The notes: a model not told the origin generated them from the letters alone. Positions 1-12,170 are shown, counted from the first letter of the stretch. The stretch is 64,000 bases of DNA from Myxocyprinus asiaticus (GCF_019703515.2 NC_059368.1:33167891-33231890), one strand, 5' to 3'. Program-made: numbers and translations.

Positions 1-198
1 AACGTGTAAATAGCCAGAATAATTACATAAGGACACATGTACGTGTGAAAACTGATGCACAGTATGAAATACACAGAATGTACAGTATGATAGTCCTAAA
101 TGTAGAGAGCACATTCATTCATTTTCATTCATTTTATTTATAAAGCACTTTCCAACTACACTTCTAGACCAAAGTGCTGAACAGTAAAAGTTAAAATA

Positions 199-400
199 CA
201 GGTGCATCTCAATAAATTAGAATGTCGTGGAAAAGTTCATTTATTTCAGTAATTCAACTCAAATTGTGAAACTCGTGTATTAAATCAATTCAATGCACAC
301 AGACTGAAGTAGTTTATGTCTTTGGTTCTTTTAATTGTGGTGATTTTGGCTCACATTTAACAAAAACCCACCAATTCACTATCTCAACAAATTAGAATAC
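199..400 (+). repeat. Tc1 left terminal inverted repeat
   Basis: Reverse complement of 1538-1738; begins CAGGTGCATCTC directly after a TA dinucleotide. Mismatches are few and become frequent only at the inner edge near 390-400. Confidence 0.92.
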
Positions 401-523
401 ATCATAAGACCAATAAAAAAAACATTTTTAGTGAATTGTTGGCCTTCTGGAAAATATGTTAATTTACTGTATATGTACTCAATACTTGGTAGGGGCTCCT
501 TTTGCTTTAATTACTGCCTCAAT

Positions 524-1441
524 TCAGCGTGGCATGGAGGTGATCAGTTTGTAGCACTGCTGAGGTGGTATGGAAGCCCAGGTTTCTTTGACAGTGGCAT
601 TCAGCTCATCTGCATTTTTTGGTCTCTTGTTTCTCATTTTCCTCTTGACAATACCCCATAGATTCTCTATGGGGTTCAGGTCTGGTGAGTTTGCTGGCCA
701 GTCAAGCACACCAACACCATGGTCATTTAACCAACTTTTGGTGCTTTTGGCAGTGTAGGCAGGTGCCAAATCCTGCTGGAAAATGAAATCAGCATCTTTA
801 AAAAGCTGGTCAGCAGAAGGAAGCATGAAGTGCTCCAAAATTTCTTGGTAAACGGGTGTAGTGACTTTGGTTTTCAAAAAACACAATGGACCAACACCAG
901 CAGATGACATTGCACCCCAAATCATCACAGACTGTGGAAACTTAACACTGGACTTCAAGCAACTTGGGCTATGAGCTTCTCCACCCTTCCTCCAGACTCT
1001 AGGACCTTGGTTTCCAAATGAAATACAAACTCCAGTTCCTCTTCTCCTTAGCCCAGGTAAGACGCCTCTGACATTGTCTGTGGTTCAGGAGTGGCTTAAC
1101 AAGAGGAATACGACAACTGTAGCCAAATTTCTTGACATGTCTGTATGTGGTGGCTCTTGATGCCTTGACCCCAGCCTCAGTCCATTCCTTGTGAAGTTCA
1201 CCCAAATTCTTGAATCGATTTTGCTTGACAATCCTCATAAGGCTGCGGTTCTCTCGGTTGGTTGTGCATCTTTTTCTTCCACACTTTTTCCTTCCACTCA
1301 ACTTTCTGTTAACATGCTTGGATACAGAACTCTGTGAACAGCCATCTTCTTCTTTGCAATGAATGTTTGTGGCTTACCCTCCTTGTGAAGGGTGTCAATG
1401 ATTGTCTTCTGGACAACTGTCAGATCAGCAGTCTTCCCCAT
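524..1441 (-). pseudogene. Tc1 transposase, first catalytic Asp block deleted
   Basis: Cut-and-paste transposase gene of the Tc1 element. A start codon lies at 1441-1439 (MGKTADLTVV). The DNA-binding part follows in a second frame (1301-999, with KASRATTYRHVKKFGY, a paired-type helix-turn-helix). The catalytic part is at 958-524 and shows the second Asp in FQQDLAPAYT and the Glu in SPDLNPIENLW, consistent with DD34E. Near 1037-1045 the reading passes directly from KEKRNWS to a sequence resembling the region just after the usual WSDESKF motif, so roughly 50 bp holding the first catalytic Asp appear to be missing. With frameshifts and that deletion the product would be inactive. The intact family is about 340 residues. 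Confidence 0.9.
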
Positions 1442-1537
1442 GATTGTGTAGCCTAGTGAACCAAACTGAGAGACCATTTTGAAGGCTCAGGAAACCTTTG
1501 CAGGTGTTGATTTGATTAACTGATTGGCATGTCACCA

Positions 1538-1738
1538 TATTCTAAATTGATGAGATAGTGAATTGGTGGGTTTTTGTTAAATGTGAGCCAAAATCATCAC
1601 AATTAAAAGAACCAAAGACTTAAACTACTTCAGTCTGTGTGCACTGAATTGATTTAATACACGAGTTTCACAATTTGAGTTGAATTACTGAAATAAATGA
1701 ACTTTTCCACGACATTCTAATTTATTGAGATGCACCTG
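1538..1738 (-). repeat. Tc1 right terminal inverted repeat
   Basis: Mirror of 199-400; ends GAGATGCACCTG and is followed by the TA at 1739-1740. Confidence 0.92.
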
Positions 1739-1837
1739 TACATACAACATGCAACATAAAACAATGTACACTTAAAACACATCAAATCCAGCTATCTTAA
1801 TGAAAGGCCAAAGAAAGCAAATAAATATTTAAAGAGC

Positions 1838-4828
1838 TTAAAAAGTATCAATCGTCGAGGTGGTTCTAATTTCAATTGGCAAACCATTCCACAGTCTTGG
1901 ATCTGTGACAGAAAATGCTCGATCACCTTTAAGTTTCAAGCGCAACCGTGGAATGGTAAGAAGTGTTTTGTTCTCTGATCATAACAATCTAGACCACTGA
2001 TAAGGAACAATCAGATCAAAAAAAATAAGCTGGAGCTAGACCATTCACAGCCGCCGCATGCTGAAACAATTGCAACCTTGCAATCAAAGCTTGATTGGTT
2101 CCTGCACAAAGAATATTGCAATAATCTAAATGCAACTAAATAAAAGCATGTATGACTTTCACTAAGTCCTTAGCTGAGAGAATCGGTTTCAACTTAGCAA
2201 TGGATTTGAGTTGAAAGAAACAGCTTTTAAACACAGCATTAATCTGCTTATCAAATTTTAAATTTGAGTAAAAAATAACCCCCAGATTGCACACTTGTTT
2301 ACGCTGATAGACTGACCATTGATCTAGTCTGGAGGTTATATCCATACATCCTTCATTGGGACCAAAAATCATGATCTCAGTCTTTCCCTCATTCAACTGT
2401 TGAAGATTATGTCTCATCCAGTTTTTAACCTCCTCCAATCATGCTAAAAGTGATTTTAAAACACTATTATCCCTGGTTTTCAACGGGAGATAAATCTGTG
2501 TATCGTCAGTGTAAAAATGGTAAGAAATACAATATTTTAAAAAAATCAAACTTAGAGGAAGCATATACAATGAAAAAAGCAACAGGCCTATAATGGATCC
2601 TTGAGGGACCCCACATGTAATTGGAGCTGTGGAAGAGGAAAATGGGCCAATCCTCACTGAGAACAATCTGTCCTCAAGATAATAGGAGAACCATCTTAAG
2701 GCTGTACCTTGAATCCCCACGGCATGCGATAAATGATTAATAAGGATTGAATGGTCTATAGTGTCAAATTCTGCACTCAGATCTAATAAAATTAATGCAA
2801 CATGTTTACCTGAGTCTCTGATTAAAAGAAAATCATTAACCACCCTCAATAATGCAGACTCACCCTAAAACCTGATTGAAAATGATCTAAAATTCCATGC
2901 TCTTTTAAGAATGATGTCAATTGAGCAAGGACTACCTTCTCCAGAATTTTAGACAGACAAGGTAGTTTGGAAATGGGTCTATAGTTCAAGTCAAAATGGT
3001 CCAATCTAGGCTTCTTAAGAAGTGCCTGGACAAATGCTTGTTTAAAGCAAATTGGAACAATTCCATTGAGAAGACTACTATTAACAATGGAAGTAATACT
3101 CGGACCAGTAGTATCAGCTATGTCCCTGAGAAGGCGTGCAAGAACAACATCCAAACAACAGGAAGTGGGCTTTAATTTAATAATAATGTCTGTGATCTGA
3201 AGCAATGAAACTGGTGTAAACTTGTAAAAAATCATGACACTACCCAGTGTCACTTTGGAATCACTAACCTGTGCTGGGAAACTTGATCTAATCTCATTAA
3301 TTTTCTCCACATAATATTTCAAAAATCTTTCACATGTATCTGGAGAGGGATCTAAACCAACCTCTTCAGAAGGAAAGTGCAATCTGTTTATAGTGGAAAA
3401 CATGAATCTATGAGCATTGTAATTCTTCGAAATAATATTAGAGAAAGAATTTGCTCTTGCATACCTTACTGGGGGATCTATCTTTTCTTGACAAGATTTC
3501 CCTCAATATTTGAAGTGAGACATGTAACTTGTCTTTCTTCCATTTCTGCTCTGCCTTCCTGCAATCCTGTCTACGGTTGCGAGTGTGCTCATTAAGCCAT
3601 GGTTATGATTTAACTTTGCATTTCTTGACTTTGTATGGAGCACCAAAGTCAAGAATGTTTGTACAGACTGAGTTAAAGTGGCCAGCTCCTCTGGACCCAC
3701 AAAAGATGGAGAAGACTCAATAGCACTCATAAATGAAGAAGCTATGTCAGCTTCCAAAAAGTTAAATGCTGTAACTGATGTAATCAGTCGAGAACTAGAC
3801 AAAACAGGTAGCAGGGCAGGGGGTTTACATGGAAAACAAACATTAAAAACAACTGGAATGTGATCAGACAATCCATTAACAATGTTTATTTTGTAAATAG
3901 AAAGCCCTAAAGATAAAACCAAGTCCAAAGTATGGTCTTGCTCATGCGTGGGGTCAGTAACACAATGAAAGAAATTTAAAGAGTCCAACAAATCTAAAAA
4001 TTAAGAAGACATGGGCTTAGCAGGGCAGCACACACATATGTTAAAATCACCAAGAATTAAGATATTGTCACACATGGGAACAACATAAGACAAAAATTCT
4101 GAAAACTCCACAATAAAATCTTTGTTATATTAAAGCTGTCTATATATCAAGGCACACAAAACAGATCTATATGCATCAAACATCAGAAATTGTGCTTCAA
4201 AGCTGTTATAGCTCCCAGTCTGCACGAGACAGACTTTAAATTGTTTTTTTTTTAAAAAAACACATGCTAGTACCCCGCCCCCTCTAGCAGATCTTGGAGT
4301 ACTAAAAAATGTACATCACTGAGGAGAAAGTTCAATAAGGGGGCTCAACTCCCCGACATTGAGCCAAGTTTCTGAGATGAATAAAAAGTCCAGATTATAT
4401 GATACAAAAAAGTCATGTAAAATAAAAGTTTTATCTAAAATCGAACTTGCGTTAACCAGTGCCATTTTAACAGTGCCAGAATCATAAGAGTCCATCTGCA
4501 AATCTTCAATGGCAACTTTTGGCTTAAGATAGCGCAGATTGTTTAAATTAATACTGCTTGAATCCTTTGGCTTTTCAACAACAGTTCACACCTCTGGTAT
4601 CCATGAAGCAGGGAAGACCGACTGAAACCATGAGCATCTCAGACTCCATGCCCTTGTTGCGCTATGCTTAGCTGTGAACTCCTGTGCTGCCGTTGAAATT
4701 TCTGGCCAATCCCTTTCCAATTTCACAGAAGCTCTAAGTCTCACCGAAACTCCAGCTCGCCTGCCTCGCCTCCTCCTATGTTCATTTTGGTGATATGCAC
4801 ATTTTGAAGACCATAGTTCAGCTGACAT
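1838..4828 (-). pseudogene. L2 LINE ORF2: endonuclease and reverse transcriptase, decayed
   Basis: Remains of the single large L2 protein, which nicks target DNA with an APE-type endonuclease and copies its RNA at the nick. Blocks in order on the minus strand: an Arg-rich N-terminus (4828-4586); endonuclease start with ETWL (4501-4316); endonuclease end with HTLDLVLS and SDHIPVVF (3991-3503); RT fingers with YRPISKLP (3403-2846); RT palm with LDLSAEFDTID, GVPQGS and the catalytic box YTDD (2849-2439; YADD is usual, both aspartates present); thumb (2438-2136); and a C-terminal tail ending in TAA at 1838-1840. Adjacent blocks sit in different frames or are separated by stops, so no full-length protein can be made. 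The element is single-copy here and carries no visible promoter. Confidence 0.82.
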
Positions 4829-4905
4829 CGGAGAAGTGAACTGAGGGTGGAAAAAACATTTTCAACTGTAGGAAAGATCCGCCACAACCGAACGAATATG
4901 GAGTA

Positions 4906-5454
4906 AAGTTTGGCGATCGTAAATCCATTTAGAGTAGCTGGTGCAAGTGAAAATGCACAAAAACAACATCAAAACAAACAGAAAACAAAGGGAGAGCACG
5001 ACAGCCAGCCAACACATTACACTGCGTCATCTTTGTGACAATATGAAGGCAAAGCCAAATCCTGGACATCTAGCTGCAATTTTTAAATCCAGGCCGGATG
5101 CTTTTTCAGTCCATGAAAAAATTACATACAGTCACCCTGTAATAGATAGTCACATAATAATACATGTCGTAATAAATTATTTATTTTACCAGTCAATTTA
5201 TTTGTGAAAATGTGTTATCAAATATTTATGTATGATAAGAATTATTTATCTCACTGCTCCCAGTTACGCACAGATAATGAGAAACTAAATAAACATATTC
5301 AGAACAGAAAATAAATCCCTCAAAAGACAATAATACCTTACTGATTTTTATTTTTATTTTATTTTATATTTTTTTAGTAAAGAGAAGCTGTTGCATTGTC
5401 TATATTAAAAACAAAGTGTCTTGAACATTCTTTGTTTCATAGAATAGAATGGTG
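4906..5454. other. No recognisable gene; AT-rich flank of the L2 LINE
   Basis: AT-rich sequence with short A and T runs. Reading frames here are short, low-complexity and resemble nothing I know. Part of the right side (4906-about 5000) may still be L2 5' UTR. Confidence 0.5.
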
Positions 5455-5901
5455 TTCATCATTTTCAGATTTACCCGCCCCTGTATGTCTTGTCAAAAGT
5501 AAACAAACTGTGGTTGGTCAATTTACATAACCATCACCCTCTTATTATCCAAGTAAGACGTAATAAGTAGATGGCAGTGCACTATTTTAGTTTGTGATCT
5601 GTCATTACAAAAGAAGAAGACGCTGCCTGATTGTGAGCAGCAGCCAGAAATACTCTGCCAGTTCATCAGATGCTTTGCCGGCAGAAGTTTGGTTTCTACG
5701 CAATAAAGAAGGCTATCAGATATAATCTGACCAAAACATGATGTAGTGTTTGGTCACGCTACACCGCTACTTGTAGGAAAATGTGGTTCACTACAGGAAA
5801 AGCTACACTCTTTTAAAAGCAGCTGAGCTACAGTCAAGCTACTGAAAAATGTAGTTAAGTTAGTAGTGTTGCTACTTGTTGTTAGTTACTCCCCAACACT
5901 G
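5455..5901. mobile_element. hAT-like non-autonomous fragment (one end visible)
   Basis: The right edge is TTACTCCCCAACACTG; read on the other strand it is CAGTGTTGGGGAGTAA, the widespread fish hAT-type terminus. Inside are repeated GTAGC/CTAC motifs (for example gagctacagtcaagctactg) typical of this family. No matching left end was found, so the left limit is a guess. Confidence 0.4.
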
Positions 5902-6146
5902 ACAAGGAACAAATACAAGGACCATTACACCCTTGGCCCCTCCCACTGGTGGTCGGTCCCACAGCTGAAGAGTAGAGATATTGACCTGTTATGGGAGATT
6001 CATCTACATATGACATGGGCAATTTACGGCCCTCTACATGGTTTAACCGGGGGGGCTTATTTATCCTAAAAGCATTTTTTTATTGGATATTTCAGTTATC
6101 TTGCATTGGGACCTAAAGCACCTCCACAAGCATTTAACATGCCCTG

Positions 6147-6296
6147 GGTTGCCAGATAAGAGATGCAAATCTACCAATTAGAGAATTATAATTATATATA
6201 ATAATATATAATATATGTATAATATATTAATATATAATTGCGCAAATTGGTAATATTCCACCTAATGTTATACTTATTTTGTGCAATCTGGCAACC
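6147..6296. mobile_element. Small fold-back element with 11-bp perfect terminal inverted repeats
   Basis: GGTTGCCAGAT at 6147-6157 is exactly complementary to ATCTGGCAACC at 6286-6296. The next bases also pair loosely (caaat/accaat against attggt/atttg). The centre is a near-pure AT tract. No clear target duplication, so it is called a MITE-like or fold-back repeat only. Confidence 0.55.
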
Positions 6297-6690
6297 ATGT
6301 ATGGGAGTGCGCTCTTTCTAGCTCTCGCTTTCCACTTTGAACAAACTGAGCGATCTCTAGTGCGATATTCTGCTCAAGGAAAAGTGTTATACGGCCACTC
6401 CATCTCCATTCTTGAGGCTGCTTGTGCTGTTTGGTGCTTCTAAGTTTGCGAGCAAACCTTCTCAGTGATGAACTTTAATAAAATATAAACATAGATCTCA
6501 GCATCACTGAACACAGAGGGGTAATCATTGCCACGTGCGCAATAGCAAGTGAGAGATGAATATGTATTTTTTTATCTGTGCAATTTAGAAATGTTGAAGT
6601 CCCTCGCCAGCCGCACCTGCATTTTAATTTAACTCTTGTAGTAATCATTTATCATCGTCATGCAGCCTGTTTTATTCAGTTGTGTGCTGA
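6297..6690. other. No gene seen; probable 5' UTR of the adjoining LINE
   Basis: Unassigned mixed-composition sequence directly before the Rex/Babar-like LINE reading frame. No ORF or repeat structure is evident. Confidence 0.4.
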
Positions 6691-9595
6691 ATGGAAAGCC
6701 AAACCATTGGCAGACAAACTTTTGACGAGACCCACATCATGACCCTTTTAGCGCATAATTGGGATTATTATTATTCTGTATTCCTCATGATGACACCATG
6801 GATGGCCACCTCGGTGTGGAGCGCTCCTATTGTTTTGTTGTTTTTGTTTGTTTGTCCTGTGTTTAGTAATCTTTTTCCAGTCAGTTTTACCAGAGACGAA
6901 CTGCTGAACATTCGACAGCTTATATCAGACAGTCTTTTCCCGGTTTTTGAATATTCAGTAGTTTTGCTAGACATTTTAGTTGGAGGCGCGGCTTTGTTGT
7001 TCGGGAGATGCAGGCAAGGAAGATGAGCCTGTGCGCTGGTCAAACTCTGTCGGTGGGGCTTTCGAACAATGCTGCCGAGCATTCATCTTGCGAATCTCCG
7101 CTCTCTTCCTAACAACGAACTACATCTCCTCACCCGCACAAACAAAGACTTTTCAACCTCTGCTGCCTTGTGCTTCACAGAAATCTGGCTGAGTGAAGTC
7201 ATTCCGGACAGCGAGTTAAATCTGACGGGCTTCCAGCTGTTCAGAGCGGATCGCATCACAGAGTTAACGGGGAAAACGAGAGGCAGTGGAACATGCTTTT
7301 AGATCAATGAAAGTTGGTGTACATATGTAACAACGTTAAAGAGGATGTGCTGTCCTAATTTGGAAGTGCTCTTTATTAACTGTAAGCCTTTCTACTCGCC
7401 GCGGGAGTTTTCCTCGTTTATTCTGGTGAGTGTGTATATCGTGCCAAACGCGTGTTTGAATGTAGCGCTGCAACAGCTGGCTGATCAAATCACAGACATG
7501 GAACAACAATACCCGGACTCAGTTATTATTATTCTTGGGGATTTTAACAAAGCAAATCTCACATGTGAACTGCCCAAATACAAACAGCACATTACATGCC
7601 CCACCAGAGACAGGAACATACTGGATCATTGCTACACAACAATAAAGGATGCATATCACTCTGTCCCTAGAGCAGCTTTGGGACTCTCTGATCACTGTCT
7701 GGTTCATCTTCTTCCAACCTACAGGCAGAAATTAAAATCAACCAAGCCAGTAGTAAGGACTGTAAAGAGATGGACCAATGAAGCAGAGCGGGAACTACAA
7801 GCGTGTTTTTGAGGCTGCAGCCACAGACTTGGACGAGCTCACAGATACTGTTACATCATAAATCAGTTTCTGTGAGGATATGTGCATTCCTACTAGGACT
7901 TATTTAAAGTTCAACAACAACAAACCGTGGTTTACAGCAGAGCCCAGGCAGCTTTGACAGGCCAAAAAGGATGCTTACAGGGGAGGGGATAAAGTCTTGT
8001 ACAATCAGGCCAGGAACAAACTGAACAAGGAAATCAGAGTAGCTAAAAGAAGATACTCTGAGAAGCTGAAAAACAAGTTTTCAGCTAACAACCCTGGATC
8101 AGTGTGGAGTGGCATGTAACAACTCACAAATTACAGGACTCCTACCCCCAACCCTGTGGTGGACCAACAACTGGCTGACGACCTGAATGTGTTCTACTGC
8201 AGATTTGAAAGGCCCAATCTCACACCACACACCCACTCTGACCTTCACTTCACACAAACACCAACACCTCCTGCAACCCCCCTCCTGCTATTCAACCTGC
8301 ACTTAAGATCTGTGAAGATGATGTGATCCGTGTCTTTCGGAAACATAAGACGAGGAAAGCTTCAGGCCCAGATGGTGTCTCACCAGCGTGTCTTTGATCC
8401 TGTGCTAACCAGCTGGCCCCCATCTTCACACAGATCTTCAATAGATCACTGATGCTCAATCATTATTCCTGTCCCAAAGAAACCAAAAATCACAGGACTT
8501 AATGACCTGTCGCCCTGACGTCTGTAGTCATGAAATCATTTGAGAGACTGGTGTTGGCCCACCTGAAGAACATCACTGGACCCTTTCTAGATCCTCTTCA
8601 ATTTGCTTATCGAGCAAACAGGTCTGTGGATGATGCAGTCAAAATGGGATTGCATCATATCCTGCAACATATGGACAGACCAGGGACATATGCAAGGATC
8701 CTTTTTGTGGACTTCAGTTTGGCTTTCAACACCATCATCCCAGCTATACTCCAGAATAAATTACACCAGCTCTCTGTTCCCATGTCTATCTGTCAGTGGA
8801 TTACCAGCTTTCTGATGGACAGGCAGCAGCTTGTGAGACAGGGGAAACTCACATCCAGCACCTGTACAGTCAGCACTGGTGCCCCCCAGGGATATGTGCT
8901 CTCCCCACTACTCTTCTCCATCTACACCTCCTGAAGTTTGCAGCCTCATCCGAGATGATGATGAGTCTGCATACAGAAGGGAGGTTAAACAGCTGGCTGT
9001 CTGGTGCAGTCAAAACAACCTTGAGCTGAACACGCTCAAAACAGTGGAGATGATTGTGGACTTTAGGAGGAACACCCCAACACTGACCCCCCTCACCATT
9101 CTTAACAGCACTGTGGCAGCAGTGAAGTCATTCAGGTTCCTGGGCACTACCATCTCACAGGCCCTTAAGTGGGAGACACACATTGACTCCATTGTGAAAA
9201 AGGCCCAGCAGAGTTTGTACTTCCTTCACCAGCTGAGGGAGTTCAACCTGCCACAGGCGCTGCTGATACAGTTCTACTCAGCGGTCATTGAGTCTGTCCT
9301 CTGCACTTCAATAACTGTCTGGTTTGGTTCAGCTACGAAATCAGACATCAGAAGTCTACAAAGGACAATTCGGACTGCTGAGAGGATTATCGGTTGCCCC
9401 CTGCACCCCCTTCAAGAGCTATATACTTCCAGAGTGACGGAAAAGGCTGGAAAAATCACTCTGGACCCCACTCACCCTGCCCACTACCTTTTTGAACTGT
9501 TGCCTTCTGGCCGACGCTTCAGAGCTCTGAGCACCAGAACCATCAGTCATAGGAGCAGTTTTTTCCTTCAGGCAATCCATCTCATGAACAGTTAA
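6691..9595 (+). pseudogene. Rex/Babar-like LINE endonuclease-reverse transcriptase, decayed
   Basis: Blocks in order: N-terminal hydrophobic leader (6786-7026); endonuclease start with CFTEIWLSE (about 7172); endonuclease core with IILGDFNKAN (about 7534) and GLSDHCLVHLLP (about 7677); linker with stops (7810-8520); RT from FERLVLAHLKNITGP (8539) through LFVDFSLAFNTIIP and STGAPQGYVLSPLLF (8872-8916); and the C-terminal thumb/tail from RREVKQLAVWCSQNN (about 8970) to ILSTRT-like and HLMNS (9595). The FADD catalytic box expected after the PQG motif is missing: at about 8930-8960 the text runs from CTACACCTCCTGAAGTTTG straight into the region after the box. With that deletion, stops and frameshifts the protein is inactive. 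Confidence 0.85.
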
Positions 9596-9775
9596 ATTGC
9601 CCCATTGAGCAATAACTATGTGCAATACACAGTTTAGCCTTTTTTTATATTTATCCAACACATCCAACCTCTTCTGCCATTTCATTCCTCTGAAAAAAAA
9701 TAAAAATAAAAAATACAAATAATAATTGCACTGTACATAACAGGTAACAGATTTGTATTAGATTGCACTACGTAT

Positions 9776-9830
9776 ATGTATGTGTGTATGTATGTATGTG
9801 TGTGTCTGTGTGTGTATGTACGTATGTGCA
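9776..9830. repeat. GT/TATG-rich microsatellite
   Basis: Alternating tgtg and tatg units immediately left of the N run. The assembly gap probably arose at this simple repeat. Confidence 0.8.
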
Positions 9831-9844
9831 TAACTATTTTTTAT

Positions 9845-10344
9845 NNNNNNNNNNNNNNNNNNNNNNNNNNNNNNNNNNNNNNNNNNNNNNNNNNNNNNNN
9901 NNNNNNNNNNNNNNNNNNNNNNNNNNNNNNNNNNNNNNNNNNNNNNNNNNNNNNNNNNNNNNNNNNNNNNNNNNNNNNNNNNNNNNNNNNNNNNNNNNNN
10001 NNNNNNNNNNNNNNNNNNNNNNNNNNNNNNNNNNNNNNNNNNNNNNNNNNNNNNNNNNNNNNNNNNNNNNNNNNNNNNNNNNNNNNNNNNNNNNNNNNNN
10101 NNNNNNNNNNNNNNNNNNNNNNNNNNNNNNNNNNNNNNNNNNNNNNNNNNNNNNNNNNNNNNNNNNNNNNNNNNNNNNNNNNNNNNNNNNNNNNNNNNNN
10201 NNNNNNNNNNNNNNNNNNNNNNNNNNNNNNNNNNNNNNNNNNNNNNNNNNNNNNNNNNNNNNNNNNNNNNNNNNNNNNNNNNNNNNNNNNNNNNNNNNNN
10301 NNNNNNNNNNNNNNNNNNNNNNNNNNNNNNNNNNNNNNNNNNNN
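9845..10344. other. Assembly gap (500 N)
   Basis: Exactly 500 undetermined bases, which suggests a placeholder length and not a measured one. Reading frames spanning it are artefacts. Confidence 0.98.
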
Positions 10345-10493
10345 TTTTATTATTATCTAAATAATTTATTATTTATTATTACTTCTGTTTTTGTATTGTT
10401 TTTGTATTGTTGTACACTGGAAGCTGCTGTCACCAAGACAAGTTCCTTGTATGTGTAAGCATACTTGGCAATAAAGCTGATTCTGATTCTGAT

Positions 10494-11605
10494 AAACAGG
10501 TAATGTTTTGAGTAAAGTGGCCCACTTTGTGACAAACATTAAAAGTTCTATAATTTTCTTTTTTTCTTTTTTATTATTCAAACAGATCCTTGATGTAGAA
10601 AGTGTTAAATTGAATAATAAATTACCAGGGAAGTAGAGATGGTAAAATCAGTCATTTATAATTATGTTCAGAGTTTATTCATTTTGTTTTTTTTTTGTTG
10701 TTGTTTTTTTTAATGCCTGATAGAAAATTATCTACCTTTGTAGAGCAATAAAATACTTTAGGCAATTGCAGAATAGTCCTATCAGTCACATATATACTTC
10801 AGAAAATTGAGTACACAACTATTCTGGGCTTAAAAAAAACAAAAAACAATAACCAAATCAATACAGAACATAGTATATCAAAAGAGATGCAATGTGTGCC
10901 CCATTGAACTACTTTATGCCTGATGTGGCCCCTCTACCAAAATAGTTGCCCACCCCTGATCTACACTTTTAAGGGGACACAGGACATCTTCATGTGCCTA
11001 TCTGGATTTAAATGTTTTTCTGCATAAACATACACTAGATTTAAGGGTGTGTTTTAAGAGCAGTACAAGCACAACTTTTAAAAACGTGTCTCATTCTCAT
11101 TAAATTTTATAATGTTGTGGAGCTTGTTTTTCATTTTCTTCCAATTGAGTATAAAATATGGCTGAATTGGAGGGGCTGCATGATGTTAGCCAATCATAAC
11201 AGTGTGCATTGGCTGAAATCTTAAAGAGCCAGAAAGCTTAAAACCAAGCGTTTCAGACAAAGGGCCAGAAAAACAAAACAAAAAACACTTTACTCACATT
11301 ATAAGTGGACCTTGGGGAATATAATACAGTTATAAAAAAGAAAAAAAGACCCCTTTAATGCATAAAAAAAAATAAAAAAAATAATGTAGTATCTGCGGCT
11401 AAAATTGGCATATATACATTTTCAGGATGTATTTACATACATATATACGTGAACTATACATTGCCTACTGTATACTATACTCTGTAGGTTTTTTCTTTTT
11501 TACTGCATTTCAGCACACATTTACAAAGTATATTATAGAGTTGGAGAGCTTGTCATTGCAAAATAAATAAATAAATAAACAATCATTTTAAAACCATTAA
11601 CTTAA

Positions 11606-11641
<36 letters not shown>

Positions 11642-12170
11642 AAGTGACCCAAAGGAGCAGGTCACAATCAGAAAATTACAAATCAAAATTATGAAAATGG
11701 TTCTGGTGAATTTACAATGTAGCCTAATACATTTCTCTCAATGTTATTAATGTTATATTATAAATATTAGGATTTATTTCACTTTTACATTATGTGCTGT
11801 TATTACATTACTCACTGAATTGCTACAGTGAGTTCATAATGTAATGGATTTATTCAAATATTAAACTATTATTGCATTTTGCATAAAATATCATTACATT
11901 ATGTGCTCACAATTCTTTTACATTTTGAGGAAATTATAACAATGTACATTACGTTTAACTTATTACAGTAATTGCAGTAATTACAATACAGTATACTTCA
12001 TTACTACATGAGTTGCTACACACCCCCCTTTGGTCTGGCACCACTGGCTACCACATCAGCGTGGGGGGACTGAGTCTCGAGAGTGAATTTTGATGGAGGA
12101 CAGTGTTAAAAAGTAATTTTATTTCAAACGTAATTTATGTTTCTGTGACTGAAATTTAAATTATTGCCAG
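10494..12170. other. Unassigned AT-rich intergenic sequence with MITE-like scraps
   Basis: No coding region found. TTGCCCACCCCTG at about 10948-10960 is, on the other strand, CAGGGGTGGGCAA, a typical hAT terminus. The stretch 11160-11280 (ttggctgaaatcttaaagagccagaaagc) resembles a fish MITE. At 11780-11910 several copies of attacattatgtgct-like words occur in both orientations. Confidence 0.4.
11607..11639. repeat. Poly-A run, 33 bases
   Basis: Uninterrupted adenine homopolymer. It is not obviously attached to a recognisable retroelement 3' end. Confidence 0.95.

Larger units (their letters stand above)
199..1738 (-). mobile_element. Tc1-like DNA transposon with ~200-bp terminal inverted repeats
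   Basis: Both ends start CAGGTGCATCTCAATAAATT and the inverted repeats match for about 200 bp (199-400 against 1538-1738), with only a handful of mismatches seen by eye. The element is flanked by TA on each side (197-198 and 1739-1740), the Tc1/mariner target duplication. The sequence on either side of it is continuous L2 LINE 3' UTR, so it jumped into an existing LINE. It contains one broken transposase gene on the minus strand. The near-identity of the repeats suggests fairly recent mobility, although this copy cannot encode an active enzyme. Confidence 0.93.
112..4905 (-). mobile_element. L2-clade LINE, minus strand, split by a Tc1 element
   Basis: Non-LTR retrotransposon read right to left. 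The right part (about 4300-4830) holds the start of the ORF2 protein, the middle the endonuclease and reverse transcriptase, and the left part the 3' UTR. The extreme 3' end is a short TGAA-type repeat (attcattcatt on the plus strand near 112-140) beside tttataaagcacttt, the usual tail of fish L2/CR1 elements. The L2 assignment rests on the RT phrases LLDLSAEFDTIDHSIL and CGVPQGS and on the C-terminal block DRAFSVTDPRLWNGLP, all typical of that clade. Interruption by the Tc1 element at 199-1738 and several frame breaks show it is dead. The 5' boundary near 4900 is approximate. Confidence 0.82.
6691..10493 (+). mobile_element. Rex/Babar-like LINE, plus strand, interrupted by an assembly gap
   Basis: Non-LTR retrotransposon with an APE endonuclease followed by a reverse transcriptase. 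The 3' UTR contains a GT-rich microsatellite, the 500-N gap and then the family's typical terminus: CACCAAGACAAGTTCC, a polyadenylation-like AATAAA (10470-10475) and the short GATTCT repeat tail ending about 10493. Finding the tail right of the gap shows the gap lies inside the element. I assign it to the Rex1/Babar group within the CR1/jockey radiation from protein phrases and the tail; the exact clade is less certain than the LINE call. Confidence 0.82.

Noticed and set aside
4586..4828. Arg-rich minus-strand frame considered as a separate small protein
   Set aside because: Its place and strand fit the N-terminal end of the L2 ORF2, so it was merged with that pseudogene.
9763..10458. Two long plus-strand frames spanning the N run
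   Set aside because: They consist mostly of undetermined codons. They are artefacts of the gap.
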